From NCBI GenBank assembly GCA_025504975.1, contig JANUWI010000007.1:930001-994000 (forward strand): a DNA stretch of 64,000 nt, read 5' to 3'. Under the pieces are notes generated by a model. The model saw only the letters and a list, made by a program, of their open reading frames with translations. It searched no databases and was not told where the DNA came from. A program made the translations under genes and the position numbers. Within the stretch, counting starts at the first letter, position 1; each line of letters opens with the position of its first letter. Source of the DNA: Plenodomus lindquistii (taxonomy: Eukaryota > Ascomycota > Dothideomycetes > Pleosporales > Leptosphaeriaceae). This document shows, in pieces, positions 47,342 through 58,700 of this stretch.

Positions 47342-48688
47342 ATGACGACATCAACATCAGATCTCAATGAAAAAGCAGCTCTCAACATCCTGATCGTCGG
47401 TGCAGGCGTATGTGGTCCCGCATTTGCCCTCATGCTCATGCGATCCAACCCCTACCACACCATCACCATCATCGAGCGGTCCCCCTCCCTCCGCACAGGC
47501 GGTCAGCAAATCGATCTCAAAGCCCAAGGAATCCCCATAATGAAGAAACTCAACCTCTTAGACACAATCCGGTCCTACTGCGTCAAAGAAACAGGCATGG
47601 AAATCGTCGACAAAAAAGGCCGAAGCCTCCTGCAATTCGGCGTCATCCCCGCAGGCGAGAAGCAAAAAGGCCTAACCCTAACCAACGAGTACGAATTCAT
47701 GAGAGGAGATATGGTAAACATGTTCGTCGAGGAGACTCAAAAGCAACGGGAAAAAGCAGAAGCAAACGGCATCACCACAGGCGGTATAACATACATCTTC
47801 AACACAACCATCGCCTCGCTCTCCCCCCACCCCAAAGGCACAACCGTAATCCTGTCCACCTCCCAAACCCCACACCACTACGACCTCGTCGTCGGCGCCG
47901 ACGGCCAAGGCTCCCTAACCCGCACCCTCGCCTTCGGCCAACCCACCAGCGCCTCCGCCTTCAAAACCCTAAACATCCACGCAGCATTCTACAACATCCC
48001 GCGCCACCCCAACGAAACAAGCCTCGCGCGCGTGTACATGGGGACCAACCGCCGGTTCTACATGACGCGCACAGGCGACCGTTCAGAAACCCAAATCTAC
48101 CATTTCCTCCTCAACGCTACACCCGCTGAATCCGCTCATCTGCGCACAACATACCGTGCGCCGCTTTCCGAGCAGAAACTCGCGTGGATGGATCTGTACA
48201 AGGATGTAGAGTGGGAAAGTAGTCCCCGGTTCCTCGCGGCCCTGCCGGATGTAGCCGATTTCTACGCGTGCGAGATTGCGCAGGTTAAGATGCCGGGGGG
48301 CGTGTGGCATAAGGGTCGCGTTGTTTTGCTGGGTGATGCGGGGTATTGTCCCTCTGCGTTTACGGGGAAGGGGACTACGTTGTCGTTGATTGGCGCGTAT
48401 GTGCTTGCTGGTGAGTTGGCGCGGTATGGGGGCGATGTAGAGGCTGCGTTGGATGCGTATCAGAGTGTTATGAGGGCGCCGGTGGAGGAGTGTCAGAAGT
48501 TGTTTCCGGCGTGGCAGGGGGGTGTTTGGCCAACGAGTGTGTGGGGGGTTTGGGTGATGAATTGGGTGTTTTGGGTTGTGGGGGTTTTGAGGGTGGATAG
48601 GTTGGTGGAGTGGGTGGCGGGGTTGTTGCTGGGTGAGAAAAAGGCGTGGGAGTTACCGGAGTATGAGGGGTTGGTGTTGGATGGGTGA
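47342..48688 (+). CDS. FAD-dependent monooxygenase, PHBH fold
   Basis: Flavoprotein hydroxylase of the p-hydroxybenzoate hydroxylase superfamily, using NAD(P)H and oxygen on an unknown, probably aromatic, substrate. Intronless, 448 aa. The N-terminal Rossmann motif is ILIVGAGVCGPAFA (G20-x-G-x-x-G25), followed by ITIIERSPSLRTGGQQIDLK. The FAD ribityl-binding motif is VVLLGDAGYCPSAFTGKGT around D332. A hydrophobic C-terminal stretch (WVMNWVFWVVGVL, about 405-417) may contact a membrane. It resembles the fungal monooxygenases annotated as related to tetracycline-inactivating enzymes, a similarity of fold only. Neighbouring genes are housekeeping, so no pathway is implied. It is convergent with the Sas10 gene, 160 bp apart. 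Confidence 0.88.
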   Translation: MTTSTSDLNEKAALNILIVGAGVCGPAFALMLMRSNPYHTITIIERSPSLRTGGQQIDLKAQGIPIMKKLNLLDTIRSYCVKETGMEIVDKKGRSLLQFGVIPAGEKQKGLTLTNEYEFMRGDMVNMFVEETQKQREKAEANGITTGGITYIFNTTIASLSPHPKGTTVILSTSQTPHHYDLVVGADGQGSLTRTLAFGQPTSASAFKTLNIHAAFYNIPRHPNETSLARVYMGTNRRFYMTRTGDRSETQIYHFLLNATPAESAHLRTTYRAPLSEQKLAWMDLYKDVEWESSPRFLAALPDVADFYACEIAQVKMPGGVWHKGRVVLLGDAGYCPSAFTGKGTTLSLIGAYVLAGELARYGGDVEAALDAYQSVMRAPVEECQKLFPAWQGGVWPTSVWGVWVMNWVFWVVGVLRVDRLVEWVAGLLLGEKKAWELPEYEGLVLDG

Positions 48689-48848
48689 TGTTGTGTGGGC
48701 AGGTGTCAGATGCTATGTGAGATCGTTTGCAAAAGGGACCGAGTGTGTAACTGTGAGATAACGAATCAAGGGAATGAGGTATATAGACGCAACCTTTTGG
48801 TACGTATGGCTTTGAACTCCACTCCAATATGATATCCAGAAGAGAACG

Positions 48849-50872
48849 CTACAACTTGCGCGACCGCACCAATCCCTTCTTGATACCTGTAAGCTCACCA
48901 CCATAGCTTGCACTGCCCTTCGCAGCAGCCTTGCTGTCAAACACGGGCTTCATGCTCTTGAGCTTCTTCTGCTTCTCCTTGTACTTTTCCTTCTTCTTCA
49001 CTCTTGGATTTCGCACGCTCTTCTTTCTGTGTGGCGTCAGGCCCTTATTCTTCGATATCTGGTAGCTGATCATCCTGCGACCATCTTCGCCAATGACTTC
49101 CTCTTCGACAACTTGTGCGCCTTCCTTGGCAGCGAGGGCATAAGCAGCTGCGCGGTCAAGCTTGGTCTGCTTCTTCTTGTCTGAGCGTGCAGCGACCATG
49201 TCGTAGTAGCCGTCTTCGTCCTCAAAGTCCTCGGGTCGTGGTGGTGCGGGAGCATCGTCGCCAGAGCTGGCGCCATCGTCTTCGCCGAGGGCTACGCCAG
49301 GACCAGACTCCTTGTGCTGGCCACGCTTCTCGGCTTCGGCCTGGAGACGTGCTTGCCGATCCTTGAGGCGCTCGCGATGTGGTACATCTGCATCTCCGCC
49401 GCCATCTTTGCCTGCAGCGTCGCGCTTGTTGGCCTTTTGTGCAATTTGCGAAGTGTAAAAGCGGAGGGACTTCTTCTTCTTGGCTTTCTCTGCAGCTTCG
49501 TGCGCTGTGAGCTCGGTTTCCTCGCCAAAGTCTGAATCGTCGGCGTTCAGTAGGTTGAGCTTGGCATCGTTGGTCTTCTTCTTGCGAGATGCCTTCTTGA
49601 GGGCAGCCTTGTCGGTCAGGGAGTCGAGCGACGCCAATTCCTGTTCCGCCTTTGCTAGCTTGGCTGCTCGTCGTGATGCTGCTTCTCTTTGGGCGATCTC
49701 CGCTGCTCGTTCGGCCTTGGTTCTCTTCGTCTTCTTAGTTATACTGTCTTGCACGTTGATATCAAGTGGTCCGTCTTGAACAGCGCCACCATCTTCGATG
49801 AGCGAAACATCGTCACCCATCGCGGCCTGGACCATTGGATCGGCAACTGGCATGCTTTCAACTCGAGTCCACATCCTCTGGCACTTGAGCAGGCTCTCCA
49901 TAACGGGATGTTCGTGTAGTTCGGCGGGATCCAGGGCGATGACTGGTGAACCGTCGTCTTTCGCAGTCGAACCCAGCACAGCAAAGTACATGGCCATCGC
50001 AGCAAGATAGGCCGCACAAGCGCGATACTTAGTAATGGCCATGGGTGTAGACCATATTTTCCGCTTGCCCGTCTTCTCGGCTTGTGTCTTTAGCAGTCGT
50101 TCAGCCGCCTCAGCTGTGGCAGCCAATTCATCGTGAAGCGGTTGAAGTCGAATATATTCCCGCGTGATGTGTTCGAACTCGGGGTATCGCGTTCGCAGAA
50201 TCTTCAAGCGCTCCTCCTCAGACATACTCTCGGTGATCTGAAGTTGGGGCAGGACTTCTGTCACCACTGCACCCGACGCCGCATCCTTGTCCTCATCGCG
50301 GCCGACCCATTCGTCTTCGTCAAAGCCGAAATCAGCCTCGGTCATATTTTGGAGCTGTTTCTTCTGTATGCGCCGAGCCTCTGCTTCCTCGTCCAGCGCA
50401 TCTTGCTCGGTCTCGATCGCGTCGGCGTTGTAGTAGTCCTTCTTGGATGCGCCCCATGCGCCTGCGTCCATGTCGTCCTCGTCGGCTGCGGATCTTTGCT
50501 CTTCGCCATCTTCTGAGTCGGCACCTTCTTCATCATCGTCCTCCCCTTGGCTATCATCCTCGCTATCGTCATCGTCGATGCCATCGTCCAGAACCTCTTC
50601 ATCAGAGTGCTCCAGGAATTTATCTGGTACGCACACGTCAGTCTTGTTTCCGCATACCGTACCAAACAAGCCAGCTCACCCTCCTCCTTCCACTTTCTCA
50701 ATTTCTTGGCGGCTGGTCCTTCGTCAAGGAGGATCTTCTCTCGGTTGATGAGGAACTCATCCTCGGAATCGGCGACGTCCTCGTAACTGGTAATGGCCAT
50801 GTGCGAGTCTTCCTTTCGCGGCTTCTTCGACTCGCCCGACGTACGGCCGCTTGCCTTCCTCTTCTTGGCCAT
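48849..50872 (-). CDS. SAS10: Sas10/Utp3, U3 snoRNP (SSU processome) protein
   Basis: Nucleolar protein needed for 18S rRNA maturation; it was named from a silencing phenotype in yeast. Exons 50872-50680 and 50623-48849 with a 56-nt GT-AG intron give 655 aa. It starts with a basic nuclear-type sequence (MAKKRKASGRTSGESKKPRK), followed by a long acidic region around residues 65-120 (EEVLDDGIDDDDSEDD). A Sas10/Utp3/C1D-type segment lies at about 180-330. The diagnostic C-terminal Sas10 domain reads ISYQISKNKGLTPHRKKS, RNPRVKKKEKYKEKQKKL and YGGELTGIKKGLVRSRKL. It is divergent from Tsc10 across 280 bp, which probably serves as a shared promoter. Confidence 0.95.
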
Positions 50873-51152
50873 GTTGGGTGGATATGCGCGTCGTGGCGGT
50901 ATTAGAGATCACAAGACTTGCACCGCGACTTTTTTCAGATGCGAAATCTTGGCATGCCCGCGGACTTTCGGCGTTAGTGAGCAATTCCAACGCTAGGCCA
51001 TACTAGGCTTACCGCTGATCAGCCCCATGAATTCCACCACTCTCTGTCCAAGTCCCGCATCAGCAGTCCCGATGCCATAAAGTGTCGAAACTTGTAGGCC
51101 AAGGTAGCTTACACAGCGCTCCCAACCTGCAAGAAGATACTGGCTCCTCTCC

Positions 51153-52313
51153 ATGTCTCAATTACTCCTGGGAGCCACTATTGTGCTCCTCGTTGTGGTG
51201 GGCATCATCAGCGCCGAAATAATGGGGTTCGCATTTTGGAAGGGTAATCAGTTCCCCGTAGAGGGTCAGGTCAGATATCCGCATGGTCTAGGACCTTCAC
51301 TCTGCTGACACGCTCTACAGACAGTACTTCTGACTGGCTCCTCTCAGGGCATGGGACGCGAGGTTGCACGCCTACTATCTGCTCGCGGTGCAAGCCTAAT
51401 ACTCGTCGCTCGAACTACAAAGAATCTCGAAGCAGCGGTCGAATATGCCAAATCCCATGCGAAGAACCCTGCAACCCAGCGCTTCACGTATATCTCGGCA
51501 GATGTGGCGTCTGAGAGCGAGAATGCGCGCATCGTCTCTGAAGCAATTACCTGGAACAATGGCAAGATGCCGGAGATCGTATGGTGTGTCGCAGGGTTTG
51601 CAAAGCCAGGGCTATTCATCGAGACCAGCACAGATACCTTGAGGACTCAGATGGAGCTCAACTATTTTGCAGCCGCGTATCTCGCCCACAAGACACTGAA
51701 AGCTTGGTTCTACCCAGATCAACCGTACAAGCCACAGGGCCAAGGACTGGGCCTAGAGCCCCCAAGAAAGTTTATCATCACTTCCTCTGTCGTTGCTTTC
51801 ATAAACCTCGCAGGCTACTCACCGTACGCGCCAGCCAAGGCAGCTCTGCGCTCTCTCGCCGACGGTCTACGCTCCGAAGTGCAGATGTATAACGCTGCGC
51901 GACGGTCAAAGACATCCGGTAACAGTCAACCGCATGCACCCTTCGACGTCGACATCCACCTCATCCTCCCAGGGACTATCCTCTCTCCTGGTTACGAGAA
52001 CGAGGAAAAGACAAAGCATCCGGTCACACGTGAGCTTGAGTCTGCAGATCCCAAACAAACAGAACTCGAGGCTGCAACCGCTGCAGTGAGGGGTCTGGAG
52101 GCTGGCAACTACATGACATCGACGAACTGGCTCGGCGAGCTAATGCGCTTGGGTACACTTTCTGGAAGCCAGAGGAACAACGTCGTGATTGACACAATCG
52201 GCGCCTGGATTGCGACTATCGTGTGGCTGTTCGTCGTGCCAGACCTCAACAGCAAGGTCTGGGGCTGGGGAAAGACGAACGGAATGCCCAAGTTTAGACA
52301 GGATGCACAATAG
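51153..52313 (+). CDS. TSC10: 3-ketodihydrosphingosine reductase (Tsc10/Ksr1 type)
   Basis: NADPH-dependent ER enzyme for the second step of sphingolipid synthesis, 3-ketosphinganine to sphinganine. Exons 51153-51269 and 51321-52313 with a 51-nt GT-AG intron give 369 aa. An N-terminal membrane helix (LLLGATIVLLVVVGIISAEI) precedes the SDR Rossmann motif TGSSQGMG (T44 onward). The serine is in KFIITSSVVAF, and the catalytic pair is Y208-x3-K212 in YAPAK. A second hydrophobic helix near the C-terminus (IGAWIATIVWLFVV) matches the family. The head-to-head position with Sas10 leaves a 280-bp shared promoter. Confidence 0.93.
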
Positions 52314-52563
52314 TAATCACGTAAGTATCTCAGGTACATGATGTGTTTGAATGAAAGCAAGTTTCAATTCTTCACTCGTCCATTGTAAATTCGTTCCTGG
52401 GACGATCTGCTGGCCACCCCGCGCGTGCTGATGTAAGGGCAGGTGCGTCCCTGACGCGTCCCCACCTGACGCACCCCGCTGAGTCTTCAATGACCTTGGG
52501 TACGTCACGTCCACCATTCATACACCATCAGCTTCGTTCTCAGCTGTTGTTTCGCCCACAAAT

Positions 52564-54438
52564 ATGCAGGTTGATCTGGTGGAGGACGTCAAACAAATTG
52601 TAGTCGATTACGTACGATTCGCCCCCCCTCTTTTCCATGCATAGCGATACCTACGGTTGATACACGAAATACTGACAACCGCTATCCAGATATCGCTTTA
52701 CGAGGACCTTCGTGCGCTATGCCTTGTCTCCAGAGCATGGAATCATGTTGCAACTCCACGCCTGTACACGAAGGTTGATCTCGACATGTACTCTGAACAC
52801 GATCAGTTGGACACTTTCTATCGTTGTCTGCAGCATGGCGCTATTAATCACTTGTGACACGTGCGGAGTTTGACTGTGCTTCCTGTCGAGCCCCGTAGCT
52901 CCCCGCATAGGCTGAGCTACCTATGGGTCGATTCTGCACACAGCTCATCACTGGACTACTAAAATGATTTCGATCTCTTATTGAAAGTCTTACGGCTCTT
53001 GCCAGATTACACGTTGCGTACTTTCCGGTTCGCCAGGCCTAGCACCTGAGTAGCGTGAGGTATGATCTGACTATCTGCAAAGGTATCTCTCCAAGGACGG
53101 CATTGAGCCAGCTCTCCTCGATATCCTAGCTCAACATCAGGAACGTCTGGCCAAACTATACAGTGTGGATTATGACCCGAGATAACCGGTGTACTTATCG
53201 AAGCCTAGTATTGCTGTGAACTTTGAGACCGTGGAGCAAAAGACCAGCGGTTTCCTCACGTTCAGCCGGAATTCACCCGGGTTGCGAGTTTTGTCCATAC
53301 GTCTCCCATTTCCAAACTCGGCCAATGAGGATGTTTTGGGGGATGACGCACTCATCGAAGATTTTTGGGAAGCGCGCCTAGGTCAAGGTCCGCTCCCCAG
53401 AATCGTAACAGAGAAGCTCATCGTGGAGGGAAGGTGGCGAGATTGTTTATCCTTTGTCCTCACTCAAATCCTGGATCTGTCCACGTTAACACAACTGAGT
53501 CTGAACGAGTTCAATTGGTCACTCGTGTTCCACCTCTCGCACTCACCCAATCTGTGTAACCTATCATTCTTTCGAGTGCAAACTTGTGTAAATGATTATC
53601 TGTCCGAATATCTGCAGAGGATTTTCGAGGGAAACACGGGTCTGAGGCATCTTCACATGGATGTGAGGCCGCGCGCACACCTGATTGCACATCGCCCTAT
53701 GGCATACGCGTCAACTTCACAATCTCCACTATTGCCTAAACGCAAGATCTTGACGTCGCTCTCGCTGAACGACGTGAGGTATAATACCACGGGCCACGCG
53801 GAAACTAGTTTACAGGATTGGGTTCACAAGAGGTGCCCGCTCCCTCGAGCGTGGTCAGGAATTCCTACGCAGTACCCAAATCTACAGCAGCTTGGTCTAC
53901 AAACGCCACACCTAGCGTGCCTGCGAGCTACAATTGGGAATAGGTGGCATGAGCTCCTCTGGCGATACCTTGTAAGATTGCCTTGACCTTTTCTCCGATC
54001 TGGCTGACTTTGAAACATCAGAAACCCCTCGCTGAGTTCAAAGACCTACGCATCCTACATCTCTATATGGATGGAATAATCCATGTAGACCCCTTGTACC
54101 CGAAAACACCCGGCGGAAGTGCTGCCAATGTCCAATCCTTAGCAGAGACAATATTCCAGCATTGTCCGCGACTAGATGTTATTGCCTGGGGCATGTACGG
54201 TGCTCCTACCGAAACAGAAGTGGACGATTCGACATACGCAACTGGTCCGACTATTGCTGGGTTCATGGCCAATCCACAGCGAATTTTCATTAAACGAATC
54301 CTGAGAAATCCTGAAGGAATTAGCAAAATCACGGCAATCCCAACAACGCGCGCCCGTGTTCGAGATACTTTCCCCGAGCTAGATCTACTACGCTATGATC
54401 CCGGGACTTTACCAATGTCCGAACTGCTCGAAAGTTAA
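52564..54438 (+). pseudogene. F-box/LRR-like pseudogene with several stop codons
   Basis: A broken gene for an F-box protein. The frame from the ATG at 52564 reads into a clear F-box (LIHEILTTAI, SLYEDLRALCLVSRAWNHVA). It is interrupted in frame by TAG (52642), TGA (52855), TAA (52960) and TGA (53047), with a frame change between about 53,047 and 53,090 and a further TAA (53183). Coding quality remains high between the stops (for example LLDILAQHQERLAKLYSVD) and after them. From 53186 to 53971 the frame is intact with leucine-rich text, then a 50-nt GT-AG intron (53972-54021) leads in frame to the last exon, ending at 54438. Each stop is one C-to-T change from a sense codon (CAG, CGA, CAA). 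No toxin, virus or mobile element is involved. Confidence 0.8.
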
Positions 54439-56112
54439 ACCTGCCTAAAAGGTACGAGGGCGACTGGCGGCAATGAACCAGCCCGTGTCCGCATTCTAGT
54501 TCGTCGGCCCCTACATACCGACGCGGCTCGGCCTGCCGTGTGGCGATGGCGGTATCAAAGCGGCCGGCAAGTCGAATGAGAATCTAATGCGACACGGCTC
54601 ACAACACAAGCGTCCCCAGCTGAGTCAGGGACTCAAAACTCGCTACAGGTGCTTCTATCGACACGGTATTGAATTGGCCGATCTGGAAGCTGTCGAAGAA
54701 GCGATTACGAACTGGGTTTGGAAAGCCTTACCATGTTCATACGACCTCACGAGGCCGCGTCTGTTCCATTGTGCATGCCACATTCCATGAGTCTTTTCTT
54801 GAATGGAAAACAGGGTACGCTTTGAAGCGGTTCATAGTTCCAGCGCAGGGTCCTTTCGAAGCGGGCCCTGGGAAGCTTGCCGCTCCACACCCGATTGATT
54901 TCTTCCGAAACGGGGCTGCGGTCCGCAACGGAAGCGTAGGCCCTGTCAATCCCGACTGTGGATCGTCCAATCAACGCTTTGAGGCATCAAGAGGCAGCAA
55001 CTAATCATGCAGGATGTGCTGATGAGGCTGATCAAAAAGTGTATTGAATGGGGCAACGACAGGCCACCACGCAAGCAGGGGAGAAAGCCAATAACAGCCT
55101 GTTGTGTGCATTAGTAGCTGGTTCCATCGGGTGACCCAGATGCAAAACTGACCTACCGTTGCTGCGCCTCAGTTGGCCCGATTCCGCAACTGCTCCTTGT
55201 AGTTGGCTCAGATTCCACATGGCAGATGCTGTCCGGCACGCCATGCGCATCCTGCCTCTAGAGGCTGGACCCTCAACACATGCAACTCTTGCATGTACTC
55301 TAGCGCTTTCATCGGAGAAAAACTCAGCCATATCATCCATGGGTGAAGATCTGGAGTCTTGAGAGATATGGCTGTCGGTCGTTACTCATCAGATTCGACA
55401 CCTGCTCGACCGGCGTCACACAGCGTGTACTATCTATACGCGATATGCTACCAGACTACGGTGTCTACACGTAGACCAATCTAGCCCTCAACTGTGGTAA
55501 TCATAGTCGTCCAATGAGACAACTAACAGTGCGGCAAATCGGTACAAGGGAACACTAGAAGCCGGAGAAGCCCTTCGAAAATGGCAAAGTTGAATCTCCG
55601 CTCCTGGTGATATCGCTGCACCGGCAAGATCCAGCCTGCGACTGCCTGCAAGACCAATGGGATGGCAAGGAAGAAGGCTGTGCTAGTGTTAGGCCTCCAC
55701 AATGGTAGTGGTATACCAATTTCAACTGCCGGAGGAATGGGCCATATACTGAGATCTACCCAGCCACGCGAGTGCCCCATAAACTACTCAATACAGACTA
55801 CGCAACCCGTCCTATCGAGGGTGGCATGAACGCTATTCAGGGACCCGGTACTGGAACCCTTGCAAGGCGACAAGCTGAGAGAGCATAGCCGCGACTAGTC
55901 CATGTTACATTGATCCTTCTTCAAAATGGTTACGGGGTACTGCGCCGAGTTGTGAAGCTCTCACGCCAGATGATACGCCTTCTTGGCGCAGGTACGCTAA
56001 AGTGCTCATCAAGTTGATGAGGGGCCCTTGCATCAACACAGCGCATAAGTAGAGGACATGCCGATGAACTCATGTTGGAAAGCAGTTCCTTTGCTCATCA
56101 TTCGTTTACACA
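54439..56112. other. Intergenic region, possibly with gene remnants
   Basis: No intact gene is supported. The minus-strand ATG frame 55780-55523 (85 codons) includes a hydrophobic helix-like stretch (AFFLAIPLVLQAVAGWIL) and could be a relic of a membrane protein. The frame 55340-55032 has no recognisable content. The last 150 bases before 56113 contain the oxidase promoter. Confidence 0.4.
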
Positions 56113-58099
56113 ATGGGCCGCTTCTCACAGATTGCTTCGTTGCTGTTGGTAGCCAACGGGGCCCTGGGCGCCGAATGGATCGGAGAAGTCAAGACGGTCG
56201 ATGGTGTTGACTACCAGTGCAAATGCTACGGCGACAACGCATGCTGGCCTACCCACAACGACTGGGACGCGCTCAACACGACTGTCGGTGGGGCTTTGCA
56301 GGTTGCAATCCCTCCTGGAGCTGTTTGCCATACAACATTTGGCAACTCATCCATCAATGTCTACGATGCTGCCAAATGTGAAGAGGCCCGGGCCAATTTG
56401 TTAAATGAACAATACCTGTATGGTGGAACCAAGAGCAAGACAACATGCGTGTAGATGCTAATAATTGTCACAGGACTGACGACCCTATCGGTGCCCTCTG
56501 GCCGCTCTACAGTAAGTGGGAGCACTGAGTATAATCACACGCCTAGCTAACACTCTCGTAGCCAACAATACCTGCACGGTGACCGATGACCCATCCGAAC
56601 CATGCACACGTGGTTTCTACGGCCATTATGTTATTATGGCAAAGACCAAGGAGCAGATCAAGGCCGGTGTGGACTTTGCACGGGAACGCAATCTGCGCCT
56701 GGTAGTCCGGAACACTGGTCATGACTTCTTGTAAGTAGTATGCATCCGCCTCACTCGATCAAGGCACTGACGATACACCAGGGGTCGCTCTGTCGGATTC
56801 GGGTCCTTGATTATCAACACACACAGCTTCAAGGATGTCACTTTTGTAGAGAAATACACAGGCGCCGGCGACTGGACTGGCGGTGCAGCCATTGTTGGCG
56901 CTGGTGTACAAGGTCGTGAACTGTACCAGCAGGCTTTTGCTCAGAGCCCGAAGGTTGTCATTGTTGGTGGAGAATGCCCGGTAAGTCTATTGGATTACAG
57001 GCTGCTAAACAATGAGGCTAATGAAGTGTAGACTGTCGGTTGGGCTGGTGGCTACATCCAAGGTGGAGGGCATGGCCCGCTCTCTTCAATCCACGGCATG
57101 GGTGCTGACAACGTCCTCTCGTTCGAAGCCATCACGGCCGAGGGCGAATTTGTCACTGCAAACGCGGAGGAAAACCCAGATCTCTACTGGGCGCTCAAGG
57201 GTGGTGGCCCCAGCTCGTTCGCTGTGGTCGTTTCCATTACCGTGAAAACGTTCCCCGAATTGCCGGTTGCCGCTACCATTCTCAACATCAACTCGACCCA
57301 CACCAACGATTCCAAGGTCGTCGCCGAGGGTTTCCGCATCTTCCACAATTTGGCGAACCACTACACCAGCCATGGCATGTTTGTGTACTTTGAAAATGGC
57401 CCTGGCCCTGATCGTCTGCACATCCAACCGTTCGTCGGGCCAAACATGAACGAAACGACGATCAAGGAAGTGCTAGAACCTCTGTTCACTCAGCTCGATG
57501 CTGCAAAGATCCCATACGACACCGTCACAAAGGCGTTCCCGACATTCTTCGAAATGTACATGGACATTTTCGAAGACGAAGAACCGCTGCGACAGTCTAT
57601 AATGGGAGGGCGTCTCTTCACGCAGGAAAACATTGAGCAGAACGGCGACGCGGTGGCAGAGGCTCTCTTGTTCGCCGCGGCACCCGACGCAAACACCATG
57701 GGCTTCAACGTGGGACACATTGTTAACCCAGGAAACGCCTACGCAACGGTAGACAACGCGATTCACCCTACCTGGCGCAACGGCAGTAGCTTCGTCCTCA
57801 CCAATGTGCTTTTGGCTGGCGACGAGTCTTGGGAGGTCAGGCAGGAGCGCCATGACTATGCCACCAATGTCATCGGTCAGAAGCTCAGGGACGCGGGACC
57901 AGGAGGTGCCACCTATGTCAACGAAGGTGACTTGTATGAGCCGAACTGGCAGGAGTCGTACTGGGGATCAAACTACGCTCGTCTGTTTGAGCTTCGGCAG
58001 AAGTGGGATCCCAACGGTGTGTTTTATGCGCAGACGACGCCTGGGACGGAGAAGTGGAGTGTGATTGATGAAGGCACCAAGTTGTGCAAGGCTGTATGA
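56113..58099 (+). CDS. Secreted FAD-linked oxidase, berberine-bridge (BBE) type
   Basis: Secreted flavoprotein oxidase; substrate unknown (family members oxidise sugars, alcohols or alkaloid-like molecules and make H2O2). Exons 56113-56417, 56474-56511 (38 nt), 56562-56730, 56782-56980 and 57032-58099 join in frame to give 592 aa. A signal peptide is visible (MGRFSQIASLLLVANGALG). The FAD-binding PCMH-type domain has RNTGHDFLGRS, in which H168 fits the 8-alpha-histidyl FAD site, and GGECPTVG, in which C236 fits the second, 6-S-cysteinyl, link of bicovalent members. It also has YIQGGGHGPLSS. The C-terminal BBE motif is YWGSNYARLFELRQKWDPNG. Several N-glycosylation sites occur. The last intron falls exactly between ECP and TVG. 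Neighbours do not form a cluster. Confidence 0.93.
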
Positions 58100-58700
58100 A
58101 CATGATTCGTCTTTGAAGCGGTGTATATGAATAATTCCATGATTCTGTAATGTATGGCTGTGGTGGTTGTGATGCGTGGGTTGCAGGTGGAGGGTGGTGA
58201 GATTAAACGTGGATGAGGCGGCGGGAAGGGAAGGGGCGATCAGGCGATGACGAAAGGGCCAAAAGTCGCGTTCCCTGGCGACCTAGGCGAGCGAGCAAAT
58301 GAATGGAATTGGCCAGCGCCGGCGAGCCGTCTACACCTTCACAAGCCAATCTCTGCCCTGAATGCTTGCTCGCTGTCTGTCGCCCTGTCTTGCGCCGCCT
58401 GCTATAGTGCCCTAGTCTGCGCCCTGAAGCCTCCATCTCATCTTGTCCCCCGAGAATCGCCTTTACGACGCTCCACGAGCAGCCCTCGGCTTGTCCAGCA
58501 GCTGCATTCACCCAGAAGCAGGCTTCCTCTGCATCCCGAGTCGGCCACCTCTTTGTCGCTCCCAGGCCCCCATTCGCTGGCCGCTACAGTCACCTCCTCG
58601 CCCGTTCCACCGCCGGCCCGCCCGGTCCCGATCGCGCGCGCCCGATGCCCTCTGCGTGCTGAAGGAAGAAGTCGCCAAAGCCCTTGTTAATGTCGATTGA
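58100..58700. promoter_or_regulatory. Promoter and leader region of the VPS9-domain gene
   Basis: The last 350 bases are strongly CT-rich and likely include the transcription start of the downstream gene. An upstream ATG (58247) opens a 147-codon frame that ends in the leader before 58701. It could act as an upstream open frame if transcribed, but it has no recognisable product. Confidence 0.45.

Noticed and set aside
47342..58099. A secondary-metabolite cluster built around the FAD monooxygenase and the BBE oxidase
   Set aside because: Genes between them are housekeeping (Sas10, Tsc10) plus a pseudogene, and no core synthase is present.
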